A stretch of 64,000 bases of DNA from Bacillus sp. Marseille-Q3570 (GTDB lineage Bacteria; Bacillota; Bacilli; Bacillales; Fictibacillaceae): positions 1 through 64,000 of the forward strand of contig NZ_CAMGYZ010000019.1 in the NCBI RefSeq assembly GCF_946151055.1, given 5' to 3'. Below the pieces are notes generated by a model. That model worked only from the letters and a program-made list of their open reading frames with translations. It was not told the origin of the DNA and did no database searches. Every line of letters begins with the position of its first letter. The first letter of the stretch is position 1. Positions 31,810 to 40,670 of this stretch are shown piece by piece. The position numbers and the translations under genes were made by a program.

Positions 31810-31962
31810 ATGGAATTAGAAGAAGTGAAAGATTTCTTAGGTTCGGCAATAAAATCCCAACACTGGCAGAAGAGAATAACTAGTTGCTTTGGGCTCTTCA
31901 ATTTACCCTTGTTTAAGGATATAATACTTAGCACTATATACGAAGGAAAGGAGCAAACATAA
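31810..31962 (+). CDS. Small hypothetical protein coupled to the SRPBCC gene
   Basis: 50 residues from ATG 31810, preceded by CGGAGG at 8 bp; a longer frame from 31762 lacks a site. Sequence ELEEVKDFLGSAIKSQHWQK then RITSCFGLFNLPLFKDIILS: amphipathic helices, no clear membrane segment. The stop TAA overlaps the ATG of the SRPBCC gene (TAATG), so the pair is translationally coupled. Position directly before an AHSA1-type gene is where ArsR regulators often sit, but this is too short and unlike that fold; it may be a remnant. Confidence 0.4.
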   Translation: MELEEVKDFLGSAIKSQHWQKRITSCFGLFNLPLFKDIILSTIYEGKEQT

Positions 31963-32429
31963 TGTCAACCTCGAAAATTGTAACGAATGCAAAAGTAGAA
32001 ATGCTTATTCGAAAACCGGTTAATAAGGTGTTTGAGGCTTTTATCGACCCTGAGATAACTACGAAATTTTGGTTCACTAAAAGTAGCGGAAGATTAGAGC
32101 AGGAAAAGCGAATCCGTTGGGACTGGGAGATGTATGGTGTCGGTGCTGATCTTGTTGTAAAAGCGATTGAGGAAAACAAACGAATCCTTATTGAATTTGA
32201 TGACAACACAACGGTCGAGTGGATTTTTACACCTCGTGCAGAGAACGAAACGTTTGTTACAATTACTAATGCAGGGTTTCAGGGAGAACGGGAAGAGATC
32301 GTAAATCAAGTTATTGATTCCACAGGAGGATTTACGATTGTACTTTGCGGATTGAAAGCGTTTCTAGAACACGGTATTGTTTTGAATCTAGTGGCCGACA
32401 AGTTCCCTGATGCTAACGTCAACCAATAA
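31962..32429 (+). CDS. SRPBCC / AHSA1-domain protein
   Basis: 155 residues, Bet v1-like fold: NAKVEMLIRKPVNKVFEAFI then DPEITTKFWFTKSSGRLEQE, WDWEMYGVGADLVVKAIEEN and the C-terminal helix TGGFTIVLCGLKAFLEHGIV. This subgroup (START domain, YndB-like) is common in bacilli. It binds a hydrophobic ligand; no enzymatic role is proven. AAGGAAAGGAG precedes the ATG, which overlaps the stop of the small upstream gene. Confidence 0.88.
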   Translation: MSTSKIVTNAKVEMLIRKPVNKVFEAFIDPEITTKFWFTKSSGRLEQEKRIRWDWEMYGVGADLVVKAIEENKRILIEFDDNTTVEWIFTPRAENETFVTITNAGFQGEREEIVNQVIDSTGGFTIVLCGLKAFLEHGIVLNLVADKFPDANVNQ

Positions 32430-32636
32430 AATTCGCTTTAACGGCAGTCCGAACTCCCTAGGGTTGAACTGCTAATTTTTTTGGCATGTTTGTAAACAGC
32501 TCAGACCGTAGCAGCAACAATCCTAAAGGTAGAGGTAGGATACAATTTTGAATAATGATCAAGGCTTAAATATAAAATAGGAAACCTATTGGTTCATCAT
32601 AATAGTAAAAAGAATAATCTTTGAACATGATTACTT

Positions 32637-32712
32637 TGTTCAATATAAGGGGCCGTTGATCTAACAAAGGATAACGCCTTTTTTTGCTTGATATCCAACT
32701 ATTGTGCAGGAT
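32637..32712. repeat. Copy of dispersed 'aaggggccg' repeat
   Basis: TTCAATATAAGGGGCCGTTG, ATCTAACAAAGGATAACGCC and GTGCAGGATTTTGGAA: parallels the copy at 842-900 in its first half and 30478-30545 in its last block. The rest of 32430-32768 has no gene. Confidence 0.55.
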
Positions 32713-32768
32713 TTTGGAAAAGTTTGCTACCATAATACGTATTTCTGCTTTGTAAAAGTTTTGGAGAT

Positions 32769-32817
32769 AAAATCAAGCCAGCTTGTTCTAATGACTAGAA
32801 TAGCTGGCTTGATTTTT
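32769..32817. terminator. Strong terminator after the HxlR gene
   Basis: AAATCAAGCCAGCT and AGCTGGCTTGATTT pair, extended by TGTTCTA/TAGAATA, around ATGAC. Runs of A and T on both sides; it ends the minus-strand regulator gene. Confidence 0.8.
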
Positions 32818-32818
32818 A

Positions 32819-33148
32819 TCATTTTTCCTTTTCCCATCTTTGTCTCCAATTGCGCATTTCAATCAATACACTTTGAAAATCTTTTCCTTTTGTTGTTAAA
32901 GAATATTCCACTGTTACAGGAACGGTTGGAAACACTTTACGTTGAATCATACCGTTCTGTTCCAAGTGGCGCAGGGTATCAGTTAACGATTTTGTATTAA
33001 TATTATCCAAATTCCTTCGTAATTCATTAAATCGCTGTGAGTCTTTATACAATTCTGCAAGGACCAAAAAAGCCCATTTTCCACCTAAAATTTGTAATAC
33101 ATCGCCAACCGCAAACCAACATTTCTTTTCATCTGGAGATGTTTTCAT
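32819..33148 (-). CDS. HxlR-family transcriptional regulator
   Basis: 109 residues. HxlR/DUF24 winged helix with a Cys in the first helix region (EKKCWFAVGDVLQILGGKWA, Cys10), then FLVLAELYKDSQRFNELRRN, the recognition helix INTKSLTDTLRHLEQNGMIQ and the wing VPVTVEYSLTTKG. Members sense thiol-reactive or quinone-type stress through that Cys and usually control a divergent gene. The divergent neighbour is an MDR transporter, so local repression of it is the most likely role. GGAAGGGGATT precedes the ATG. Confidence 0.9.
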   Translation of the reverse strand: MKTSPDEKKCWFAVGDVLQILGGKWAFLVLAELYKDSQRFNELRRNLDNINTKSLTDTLRHLEQNGMIQRKVFPTVPVTVEYSLTTKGKDFQSVLIEMRNWRQRWEKEK

Positions 33149-33297
33149 AATAATCCCCTTCCACTTTAAAAAATAAAGTAAGTTTATTTATTGAAACAAT
33201 ATATATAAAAATTGCCTTCTTTAAATAATACACTTACCTGATTACAATAACAATGTACCCGCCTTATAAAAATAAAAAGATAGGAGAGAAAAATAAT

Positions 33298-34743
33298 ATG
33301 TCCAACTCCACATCATCTATGGATCAACAATCGATACAGTCCATAATAGGACCTTTAATAGTAATTGTACTTGGGATGTTTATGGTTGTTCTGGATGCTA
33401 CAGCTTTGAATGTGATGGTTCCAAGCTTGGTTTCAGATTTTACAAGTTCATACGCCACGGTCCAGTGGACAATAACTGCCTATACGTTAGCCCAAGCTGC
33501 TGTGGTTCCCATAGCAGGTTGGATGACCGATCGTTTTGGCACCAAGCAGATTTTCCTCATCAGTATTGCCCTGTTTACAATAGGCTCTCTATTATGTGCC
33601 TTATCAGTTACAATCGAACAATTGATTTGGTTTCGTATTGTTCAGGGAGTAGGGGGCGGAATGGTATTGCCTGTCGCATTCGCTTTCACATATAGGATTG
33701 CTCCTCCGGATAAACAGGGTGCTGTTATGGGCATCGTTACAGCCCCTATGTTACTGGCTCCTGCTTTAGGACCAGTGGTGTCTGGCTGGATGATCGACTT
33801 CATCACTTGGCATTGGGTGTTTTTAATCAACATCCCAATAGGAATCCTTGCTGTATGTATCGGAGTTTATAAGTTGCCAAAAACTATGAAGCATGACGCT
33901 GCTCCCCTTGATAAGTTGGGTATGGTTCTGTCTCCGATCGCTTTTGGAGGGCTGTGTTTTGGCATTAGTGAAGGGGGGAACAATTGGGGATCTACCTCTA
34001 CCATTACTGGTCTTTTGGTTGGGGGCGTCGCTCTTATCCTGTTTGTCTTCGTTCAATTGAGACGCAAACATCCATTGCTTGAATTGCGAGTGTTCCGTTC
34101 ATCCAATTTTACACAGGGGATTCTGGTACAGTGGGTAGCTTTTCTCGCTCTTTATGGCAGTTCGTTTCTTATTCCTCAGTTTTTACAAAATGCAAAGGGA
34201 TATACCGCGTTCGAAACGGGCCTCACCATGGCAATTGAAGCATTAACATCAGCACTTGTCATTATGTTTGCAAGTCGTTTATTTGATAAATTCGGGGCTC
34301 GGCCACTGGCAATTGCAGGCATGGCCTCAGTAGCCATATCTGCCTGGATTTTCACCCTTACCACACCTGAAGACGGTATTGGGAAGATCATAATAGCTTT
34401 GGTTCTACTTGGGACCGGGGTAGGGCTATCGATGATGCCAATAAATACGCATCTATTTCAAAGCGCTCCTAAAAAGTTATCGGGTCGTATTTCTGCATTA
34501 ACAGGTGCAATGCAGCAAGTGATGTCATCATTTGCAGTGGCAGGATCAGCAACCCTTCTAATGACGAATCTATCAAATCATTTGAATACCGGTGTCCTCA
34601 AACTTGAAGCATGGTCTTTGGCTTTTGGGAATACATTTGTATTCATTATGTCGATAGCGATAACTGGAACAATACTTGCAATGTTTATCCGTATACCACA
34701 ACCGGTATTAGAATCGGGTAAAGAGGTGAGTGGATCTCAATGA
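33298..34743 (+). CDS. MDR-family MFS drug exporter (DHA2, 14 TM)
   Basis: 481 residues from ATG 33298 behind TAGGAGAGAA. DHA2/EmrB-QacA features: motif D1-like FMVVLDATALNVMVPSL in TM1, motif A AGWMTDRFGTKQIF after TM2, and motif C-like GIVTAPMLLAPALGPVVSGW in TM5; fourteen hydrophobic segments can be traced. A proton-driven exporter of lipophilic or cationic compounds. Divergent HxlR gene is its probable regulator. Substrate unknown. Confidence 0.92.
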   Translation: MSNSTSSMDQQSIQSIIGPLIVIVLGMFMVVLDATALNVMVPSLVSDFTSSYATVQWTITAYTLAQAAVVPIAGWMTDRFGTKQIFLISIALFTIGSLLCALSVTIEQLIWFRIVQGVGGGMVLPVAFAFTYRIAPPDKQGAVMGIVTAPMLLAPALGPVVSGWMIDFITWHWVFLINIPIGILAVCIGVYKLPKTMKHDAAPLDKLGMVLSPIAFGGLCFGISEGGNNWGSTSTITGLLVGGVALILFVFVQLRRKHPLLELRVFRSSNFTQGILVQWVAFLALYGSSFLIPQFLQNAKGYTAFETGLTMAIEALTSALVIMFASRLFDKFGARPLAIAGMASVAISAWIFTLTTPEDGIGKIIIALVLLGTGVGLSMMPINTHLFQSAPKKLSGRISALTGAMQQVMSSFAVAGSATLLMTNLSNHLNTGVLKLEAWSLAFGNTFVFIMSIAITGTILAMFIRIPQPVLESGKEVSGSQ

Positions 34744-34776
34744 ATCAGACACGGTTTTTCACAAGAAGCATTATGT

Positions 34777-34803
34777 GGCGCAATTCAAGAAGATTGGATT
34801 GCG
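34777..34803. repeat. Short hairpin repeat CGCAAT...ATTGCG
   Basis: GGCGCAATTCAAGAAGATTG then GATTGCG: 6-bp stem CGCAAT/ATTGCG, similar to the copy at 38188-38223. Located just after the MDR gene stop; the remaining stretch to 34985 has only an imperfect hairpin at about 34879-34910. Confidence 0.4.
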
Positions 34804-34985
34804 TCCAATGTTCAGTTATTCCGGGGGGATTGTTGAGAAACCAGGAAGAGTAAAAATAGAGATAAATATTGTTTGTGAAATCCTACACTTAAACTAAAGT
34901 GGCAGGATTGAGCAATAATGGCGTTACGTAAAAAAGATCAGATCAAAACAACTATTAAGGCTCGGAACCCACTTCTCATACTCGT

Positions 34986-35279
34986 TTAGAAAAAGAACCC
35001 CTGTCTTTCTAAAAAATTCATGACCCAATTCCATATGCTGAGTACGACAATCAGTACTAAGGTCAAAGCCATTGCCCCGAATGTAAGATAGCCGAAGATG
35101 CGAATGGGTGCCGGAAGTTTTTTCATGTTCACTTTGGAAAGGTTTTTGGTTGGATACCCTTCAATACGACCGAGATGGTCCATCGCATCGTTATATGCTG
35201 TTGAGTTGCCGTCTCTGCTTCGGTACTGTTCCAATCGCTTTTATGTTCGCTTTTTGACCTTTTCTAATTCCTTCTCCAA
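34986..35279 (-). pseudogene. Small membrane-protein gene with an in-frame TAA
   Basis: From TTG 35279 (perfect AGGAGG 8 bp upstream) the frame reads MEKELEKVKKRT, TAA at 35243-35241, then KRLEQYRSRDGNSTAYNDAM and continues in the same frame to FLERQGFFF and the stop at 34986. The second part has one membrane segment (FGYLTFGAMALTLVLIVVLS). Upstream and downstream parts fit as one 97-codon gene with a nonsense codon. Restart at TTG 35234 is possible but has no own ribosome binding site. Family unknown. Confidence 0.5.
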
Positions 35280-35660
35280 GGTGGATACCTCCTTATGTAT
35301 GGAACACCCCTCAAAGAGGGAGGTATTGCCTTACTTTTTACTCAATTAATCACGGACTCGAACGTTTGCCAAGCTTAATTCACAGCCAGTTTATCATCTT
35401 TTGAAATTCAGTCTACCATATAATGTAAGGATCTTTATGATTCATTAAACTTGTCTTCTCATACAATAAGAAAAATAACTACGTTCATTATACGGAGCCT
35501 ATGGAATATTTCCTTCTTGAACGACGTTATTCTAGAAAGGGACAAGCAGCCGCCTTGGGTTTCTTCAAAGCATCTTCGGCAAAAGGTTAGTTAAAAATCA
35601 ATATCAATCTAATGTATAATTAGAATATATGATTATTTGTATTATAGGGGTTGGTGCAAT
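35280..35660. other. Intergenic stretch without a supported gene
   Basis: No complete gene. A 29-codon frame at 35501-35590 (MEYFLLERRYSRKGQAAALG) weakly recalls the end of the acetyl-CoA loop of a GNAT protein and may be a relic. A-rich and T-rich tracts otherwise. Confidence 0.4.
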
Positions 35661-36113
35661 TTGGATATTTTAGGTTTTATTACTATTATGATAGCAGGTT
35701 TCACTGCCTGTGCAGAGTTTACTTCCTACGCTTTAGTACATCCAGTTATTCGTCAATTACCTCAAAAGCAACATATACGTTTTGAACAAGGTTCACTGAA
35801 AACATATGGACTTATTATGCCAGTATTTATGCCCCTAAGTGTTATTCTTACCTTGTCCTTCGCACTATTTGCTAAAGAAGTTGGAGGTATTGAATTAATA
35901 AGTCGTTTTTCCTCTGCTGGAATGTTCATTTTGGCAACAATAATAACTATTAGATATAACGTTCCTCTTAATAAGGCAGTCAAAGAGTGGGATGCAGAAA
36001 ATCCACCCACTGATTGGAAGGTGATAAGAAAACGATGGATGTTCTTTCAATCTATTCGTTCTTGGTTGCTTCTTATCGGCTTCGTGTTACTTTGTTTCTC
36101 AGTTACAATTTGA
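35661..36113 (+). CDS. DUF1772-like four-helix membrane protein
   Basis: 150 residues from TTG 35661 behind TAGGGGTTGG. Four hydrophobic segments (about 3-22, 48-70, 78-98, 128-148). The opening LGFITIMIAGFTACAEFTSY then ALVHPVIRQLP and the segment VPLNKAVKEWDAENPPTDWK are the pattern of DUF1772 / anthrone-oxygenase-like membrane proteins (N-x-P-L-N-x-x-x-x-x-W). Function in bacteria is unknown. Monocistronic, ending close to the converging DMT gene. Confidence 0.7.
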   Translation: MDILGFITIMIAGFTACAEFTSYALVHPVIRQLPQKQHIRFEQGSLKTYGLIMPVFMPLSVILTLSFALFAKEVGGIELISRFSSAGMFILATIITIRYNVPLNKAVKEWDAENPPTDWKVIRKRWMFFQSIRSWLLLIGFVLLCFSVTI

Positions 36114-36181
36114 TTATTATTGAAATGGATTAACTTTTTTTACATAAATAATTTGAATTCGTTTACTGGAAATAAACTTTC

Positions 36182-37051
36182 TCAGTCGGACTGCTTCACA
36201 CTAAGTACGGTGATCGTAACCAGGATGAGTACCATTCCAAGAAGTTGAATGGTGGTCAAATGATCTCCGATAAGCAGAACGCCAAATAATGAAGCTGTCA
36301 CTGGCTCTACCATAGCGACCATCGAAGCAGTTGTAGGGGCAGTCCACCGAATGCCAATCACATAAAATATAAATGAAATTCCAGCCCCCACGATCCCTAA
36401 TAGAAGAAACCATCCTATGTCGCTTGACGTCAACACACTAGCTGCTTCATCATTGTCCGTAAAAAGAAAAAGGATGAGACAAAATGAAAAAAAGGCGATG
36501 GTTAAGGTGATCTGCGGCCTTCCGATTGAAGAGGCATTTTTAAACCCGAATATAAACAATGCATAGGAAAGGCCGGCAGCAAGCCCCGCTGTAGCTCCTA
36601 GAAAACTCACTGAAATCGAATCGGTGTTGTAGGCACCTGTAAGAAGGATAATCCCCATAAGTACACCAGAAATGCACCCCCACTTAAACCAGGTCGAACG
36701 TTCTAGTCTTAATAAAAAGGAGATTAAAAGGACGAACACAGGTGCGGTATACATTAAAGTAGCGGCAACAGCAATGCTTGAGGCTTGGATACTGAGAAAA
36801 TAAAAAGTGAAATTTCCAGCAACACCAACACCCGCCAATAAGGACCATATGTATAAACGAGTAGAGAAGATCCAATTTTGTCTAAAGCGAAAGAGGAACC
36901 ACGCGAAAAAACATATAAAACCAACAGCCCCTCGGTAAAGGGAAATCACAATAGGATTCCAGCCCTTGTTCATTAAAATATCGGCAATTCCCCCACTAAT
37001 GCCCCAGCATATAGCGGCTAGCATAACCAAGCCTACACCTGCAAATCTCAT
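36182..37051 (-). CDS. DMT-family transporter (EamA)
   Basis: 289 residues, ten hydrophobic segments in two EamA repeats (about 5-140 and 150-285). Signatures: MLAAICWGISGGIADILMNK in TM1, the ASSIAVAATLMYTAPVFVLL block at the end of the first half and ASMVAMVEPVTASLFGVLLI as its counterpart in the second. Typical exporter of amino acids or metabolites (RhaT/YdcZ-like group) in the cytoplasmic membrane; substrate unknown. TTTAGGAGGCACACG precedes the ATG. Confidence 0.88.
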   Translation of the reverse strand: MRFAGVGLVMLAAICWGISGGIADILMNKGWNPIVISLYRGAVGFICFFAWFLFRFRQNWIFSTRLYIWSLLAGVGVAGNFTFYFLSIQASSIAVAATLMYTAPVFVLLISFLLRLERSTWFKWGCISGVLMGIILLTGAYNTDSISVSFLGATAGLAAGLSYALFIFGFKNASSIGRPQITLTIAFFSFCLILFLFTDNDEAASVLTSSDIGWFLLLGIVGAGISFIFYVIGIRWTAPTTASMVAMVEPVTASLFGVLLIGDHLTTIQLLGMVLILVTITVLSVKQSD

Positions 37052-37578
37052 CGTGTGCCTCCTAAAGATACGTAATGGTACGAATTTTGATCACGCTATT
37101 AGAAAAGAAATCAAACGTAACCTTAATAAAGTAAATCCAAGGGCCAATCAATCCTCTTTACGTTCCTGATCAAACATAAGTTTTTTAAAAAGGGTGTAGA
37201 TGGTAATTCCTTTAATTTCTCTTAACTAAACCTGAGTCAGCTCGCATGCAATTTGAAAGGATGAAACTTTACGATCAAGGGGGAAAGGTGAATACAGTGA
37301 AGGTCAATATTACTGACAGCTTCAAAGTTATTTCAATTTCGAGTTTTCAACAAGGGCGATTATTCAATAGAGCATGCGCTTTTATTGTGTATAAACAAAT
37401 CCATCAAAGCGTTCATTCAGCTCTGATGAATTTGTTTCTGCCTCTCATTGTTTTAAGTCTCGAGGTTGGTGAGAGCTTGCCTTGGCTTCAAGTCTTCACA
37501 AACGGGGGGCGATTTGGGAAGAAAACCTGATCATTTTAGAACTGTTACACGTTCATTAAAGATAAATGGACGATGTAG
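37052..37578. other. Intergenic stretch with hairpin and repeat core
   Basis: No gene is convincing. A 94-codon open frame at 37246-37530 spans a hairpin (about 37395-37431, ACAAATCCATCA with TGATGAATTTGT) and ends in a repeat-like ACAAACGGGGGGCGATTTGG (37498-37517), so it is probably not translated. Confidence 0.45.
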
Positions 37579-38133
37579 ATGAAACAACCGAAAATTATCG
37601 AAACGAAACGACTTAAGCTGGTTCCCATATCAATAGAGCATAGAGATCAATTATTTACAGTTTATAGCGATAAAGAAACAACTCACTATGTTCCAAGAGA
37701 AACCCATTTGACATTATCTGAAACAGAAACACTAATAAACAGACTTCTGGATCAAATGGTTGAAAATAAAGCGATAGTTTATTCAATCATAAACAAAGAT
37801 AACCAGTATATTATTGGAACTTCGGGTTTGTACATTTTGAATTTGGAACATAGAAGAGCTTCAGTAGGAGCAGTTATTCGTAGTAACTACTGGAGTAAAG
37901 GTTACGTAACAGAGGCATTAGAAAAATTGATTGACATCGGTTTTAATGAGTTTGATTTAATTAGAATAGAAGGAATGTGTATGCATACGAACAAAGCATC
38001 AGAAAAGGTAATGAAAAAGCTGGGAATGACATACGAAGGTACATTAAGAAGTGATGTGTTTGTCAAAGGAAACAGTTATGATTCAAAGGTCTATTCGATA
38101 CTGAAAAACGAGTTTGCTAAAAAAAATGTGTGA
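37579..38133 (+). CDS. GNAT acetyltransferase, RimJ/RimL-like
   Basis: 184 residues of the Acetyltransf_3 type: IIETKRLKLVPISIEHRDQL opening, IGTSGLYILNLEHRRASVGA, the acetyl-CoA loop VIRSNYWSKGYVTEALEKLI (variant of Q/R-x-x-G-x-G/A) and the MCMHTNKASEKVMKKLGMTY signature of the RimJ/L group. These N-acetylate N-termini of proteins, antibiotics or amino acids in the cytoplasm; target unknown. The ribosome binding site is weak (GGACGATGTAG). Monocistronic. Confidence 0.87.
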   Translation: MKQPKIIETKRLKLVPISIEHRDQLFTVYSDKETTHYVPRETHLTLSETETLINRLLDQMVENKAIVYSIINKDNQYIIGTSGLYILNLEHRRASVGAVIRSNYWSKGYVTEALEKLIDIGFNEFDLIRIEGMCMHTNKASEKVMKKLGMTYEGTLRSDVFVKGNSYDSKVYSILKNEFAKKNV

Positions 38134-38187
38134 TTCGGTAACAGTATTTATTAAGGATCGAGTAAGCATTTCTGTAATAAGCCATTC

Positions 38188-38223
38188 CGCAATCGGGGAC
38201 CAATTCTAAAGTATTGGATTGCG
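38188..38223. repeat. Hairpin repeat CGCAATC...GATTGCG
   Basis: CGCAATCGGGGACCAATTCT ... GGATTGCG with a 7-bp perfect stem; shares the AATCGGGG core with the main dispersed repeat and the GATTGGATTGCG block with 34777-34803. Confidence 0.5.
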
Positions 38224-38258
38224 CTAGTAAGCTGATTCTTGGGTATGAATGAGATGAT

Positions 38259-38297
38259 AAAAAAGCATGAATCGTAGATATCGATTCATGCTTTTTA
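38259..38297. terminator. Bidirectional terminator before the subtilisin gene end
   Basis: AAAAAAGCATGAATCG and CGATTCATGCTTTTT pair around TAGATAT; ends the minus-strand protease gene and can stop plus-strand transcripts. Confidence 0.85.
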
Positions 38298-38305
38298 CTT
38301 ACTTA

Positions 38306-39454
38306 TTATCTTGTCGCTGCGTACACATCGATTACGCCGTTACCATAATAGAAGGAATCTCCAAGGGGTATGGCGGTATCATTAAGTTTTTGACGAACAT
38401 CTACATTTGATAACCCAGGGTTACCTGCAAAGATAAGAGCAGCTGCTCCAGCCACGTGAGGAGAAGCCATAGAGGTTCCATTATAGCTGTCATAGCTATT
38501 ACCTGGGACAGAGCTTAAAATGTTGACACCTGGAGCCATTACTTCCAGCTCAGATCCTACGCTTGAGAACGATGCGCGGTTGTTGCTGGAATCTACTGCA
38601 CCAACTGCCATTACAGAAGCATATTTTGCCGGATAGCCGATGGTGTTCCGTTTGCCTCTTGTTCCAGAATTTCCAGCTGCTGCAACGACTAACACACCTG
38701 AGTTGTAAGCGTTGTCATTAGCATCTTTAAGTGCAGTTGAACCAGAACTGCCTCCTAAACTCATATTGATTACATCCATGTTGTTGGCCACTGCCCACTC
38801 AATTCCTTGAATAATTCCGCTGTAAGTTCCGCTGCCAGAGCTGTCTAGTACTTTTACGGCATATAGACTAGCTGAATGTGCAACACCAATGACGCCAACG
38901 GTATTATTCAGTCCAGCAACTGTACCTGCAACGTGCGTCCCATGACCATTGCCGTCTGAAAAGGGATCAGGCTCACCAGAGACGAAGCTCGCTCCGCCGC
39001 TCACGTTAAGATCTTCGTGGTTAGCGTCGATGCCTGTATCTAAAACAGCAACTTTAACACCAGAGCCAGTGTTACCAGTCGCATGAACTTGATCTGCTTT
39101 TATGTGGGGAATGCCCCATGGCGTTGTTTGTCCAATTGCATAAGCCATCTGGTCTTCTTCAACATAAGACACATTAGGGTTCTTCTTAAGAGCTTCAGCC
39201 GCTTTTTCAGGCAAGGAAACAAGCATAGTATCCATGAATTTATACTGATGCTTAACCTGTCCTCCTAATTTTTTTATGTTATTGATCTGAGCTGTTTGAA
39301 TATCTGATTTAAAACCAACGAGGAAGTCTTTCGGTCCTTTGTCTACCGATGCGGCAGATGCAGACGGTGCAGAGAAATGTAAGTTTCCAACCAATAAGGA
39401 TAGAACTAGAACCAGGCTGAATACAGCACTTAATGTTCTTAATGTAGCTTTCAT
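38306..39454 (-). CDS. Secreted subtilisin-type serine protease (S8)
   Basis: 382 residues from ATG 39454 behind TTGGAGGAAAAGG; a longer frame to 39496 has no site. Signal peptide about 1-34, I9 propeptide inhibitor about 42-104 ([10 protein letters not shown] ... [12 protein letters not shown]), mature enzyme from about 105. Catalytic residues: Asp139 (VLDTGID), His171 (GHGTHVAG), oxyanion Asn262 (AAAGNSG), Ser328 ([11 protein letters not shown]). Matches the high-alkaline subtilisins of alkaliphilic bacilli in length and sequence. Exported protease for nutrient scavenging, likely controlled at the transition to stationary phase. Not linked to other protease genes. Confidence 0.95.
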   Translation of the reverse strand: MKATLRTLSAVFSLVLVLSLLVGNLHFSAPSASAASVDKGPKDFLVGFKSDIQTAQINNIKKLGGQVKHQYKFMDTMLVSLPEKAAEALKKNPNVSYVEEDQMAYAIGQTTPWGIPHIKADQVHATGNTGSGVKVAVLDTGIDANHEDLNVSGGASFVSGEPDPFSDGNGHGTHVAGTVAGLNNTVGVIGVAHSASLYAVKVLDSSGSGTYSGIIQGIEWAVANNMDVINMSLGGSSGSTALKDANDNAYNSGVLVVAAAGNSGTRGKRNTIGYPAKYASVMAVGAVDSSNNRASFSSVGSELEVMAPGVNILSSVPGNSYDSYNGTSMASPHVAGAAALIFAGNPGLSNVDVRQKLNDTAIPLGDSFYYGNGVIDVYAATR

Positions 39455-39808
39455 TCCTTTTCCTCCAATCATGTTTTTAAAACTTTTAATAATCAAACTA
39501 TGTGCTCGTGGTGCTCAGGTCCCGGGCCCCTCATATGTATGTCAGAAAAGTTAGACTATTATTAATTTAATAGTACCATGAACCTAAAGATAACAATATT
39601 GGGAAATATTTGGTCACGAACTGGGGTTAAAAAGGTAAAAAAACACCTTACTTTCCCAATCAACAAGCTCCAAAATTAGTGTTATAATAAAAGTTTTGTG
39701 TTTAATTAAACAAGGTTTGTAGTAATGGCTGTCATGGTTTAAAAATAAGAATTTTTTTATTCTGTTTGGAAAAATTAAAATAGGAGTGAAATAGTAAGGA
39801 GGTAAAAA

Positions 39809-40360
39809 ATGTCTAACCCTTTTGAAGCAGCTTGGAATACTTTAAAAACATTAGTCGATGATGAACCTAAAAACCCTCTGCATGTTGGAGAAGTGACGGG
39901 TGTCTGGACATACTTAGCCGTAATAAATGAAGCAATTAGATATGAAGAAATAGGTCTCAATACAACTACTGATAATGATTTAAAAGAACTATTGAAAGAC
40001 GCTAAAAAACTGTGTGAAAGCCAGTCCCAAAGGCTATCTGATTTTATGCAAAAAGAGGGGATCCCCCTTCCACCTAGCCCACCAAAAAAGCCTATTTCTG
40101 ATTCAAATGAAATTCCACTTGGATCAAAACTGACAGATGATGAGATTGCAAATGGTGTATCTTTAAAAATTGCGACTGCTGCCGTTGAGTGTGCAATGGC
40201 CAATTCACAAACAATCCGGACAGATGTAGGTATCATATGGACAGAGTTTTATACTGAAATGCTAACGTTTGGGGCTACCACTAAAACATTGTTAAGGAAA
40301 AGAGGTTGGCTGAAAGTCCCACCTTATTACTCTCCACCAGGGTTACCAAAACAAAACTAA
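39809..40360 (+). CDS. DUF3231 family protein, single-domain
   Basis: 183 residues. Starts MSNPFEAAWNTLKTLVDDEP, then HVGEVTGVWTYLAVINEAIR and DFMQKEGIPLPPSPPKKPIS, and ends KTLLRKRGWLKVPPYYSPPG: the DUF3231 ferritin-like helical unit with a proline-rich crossover. Its homologue at 59502-60020 has the same blocks (KEPLHYGEVYGLFTYLATTN, GIGLPPAPPERP, NKEKGWLIPPP), and 5454-6473 has the two-unit form. Spore-former-specific family with no proven function. Perfect AAGGAGGT site. The preceding 39455-39808 gap contains only AT-rich promoter-like sequence. Confidence 0.85.
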   Translation: MSNPFEAAWNTLKTLVDDEPKNPLHVGEVTGVWTYLAVINEAIRYEEIGLNTTTDNDLKELLKDAKKLCESQSQRLSDFMQKEGIPLPPSPPKKPISDSNEIPLGSKLTDDEIANGVSLKIATAAVECAMANSQTIRTDVGIIWTEFYTEMLTFGATTKTLLRKRGWLKVPPYYSPPGLPKQN

Positions 40361-40585
40361 AACCAACATAAAGGGTAATTCTAAGTTTGGTTAATTGAAA
40401 ACTCTCCTTGTAAAAGAGAATCCAGTTATAATGATCGGGCTGGATTTATTTTTATTCAGGCTCTGATAACGGACATTTCTGTAGTTCTTGTGTATTCATC
40501 AAACTTCAGTAAATGGTGCATCTAAAAGAGGAAGATGGTGTAGTTTGAAAGAAAGATGTGCCTTTTTGAAAAGGGTACATTGTTT

Positions 40586-40621
40586 CACCCCTTTGGATAA
40601 TGGACTAAAGGGGTGTTTTTA
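40586..40621 (+). terminator. Rho-independent terminator
   Basis: CACCCCTTT and AAAGGGGTG enclose a 12-nt loop, followed by TTTTTA. About 225 bp after the DUF3231 stop, in the 40361-40670 gap, which otherwise shows no gene; the right side also faces the end of the minus-strand WYL gene. Confidence 0.75.
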
Positions 40622-40670
40622 TGTCTAAAAGGTAGGTCACTGCTTATTCGCCCAAAAAGTGTAATCTCTT

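Noticed and set aside
34744-34860. Frame starting ATGAATCAGACACGG overlapping the MDR stop
   Set aside because: 37 codons spanning a CGCAAT/ATTGCG hairpin repeat, no family pattern; regarded as non-coding.
35501-35590. 29-codon frame resembling a GNAT loop (ERRYSRKGQAAALG)
   Set aside because: Too short and too weak a similarity to call; no ribosome binding site.
37246-37530. 94-codon frame before the GNAT gene
   Set aside because: Crosses a terminator-like hairpin and a repeat core; composition not protein-like and no homologous pattern.
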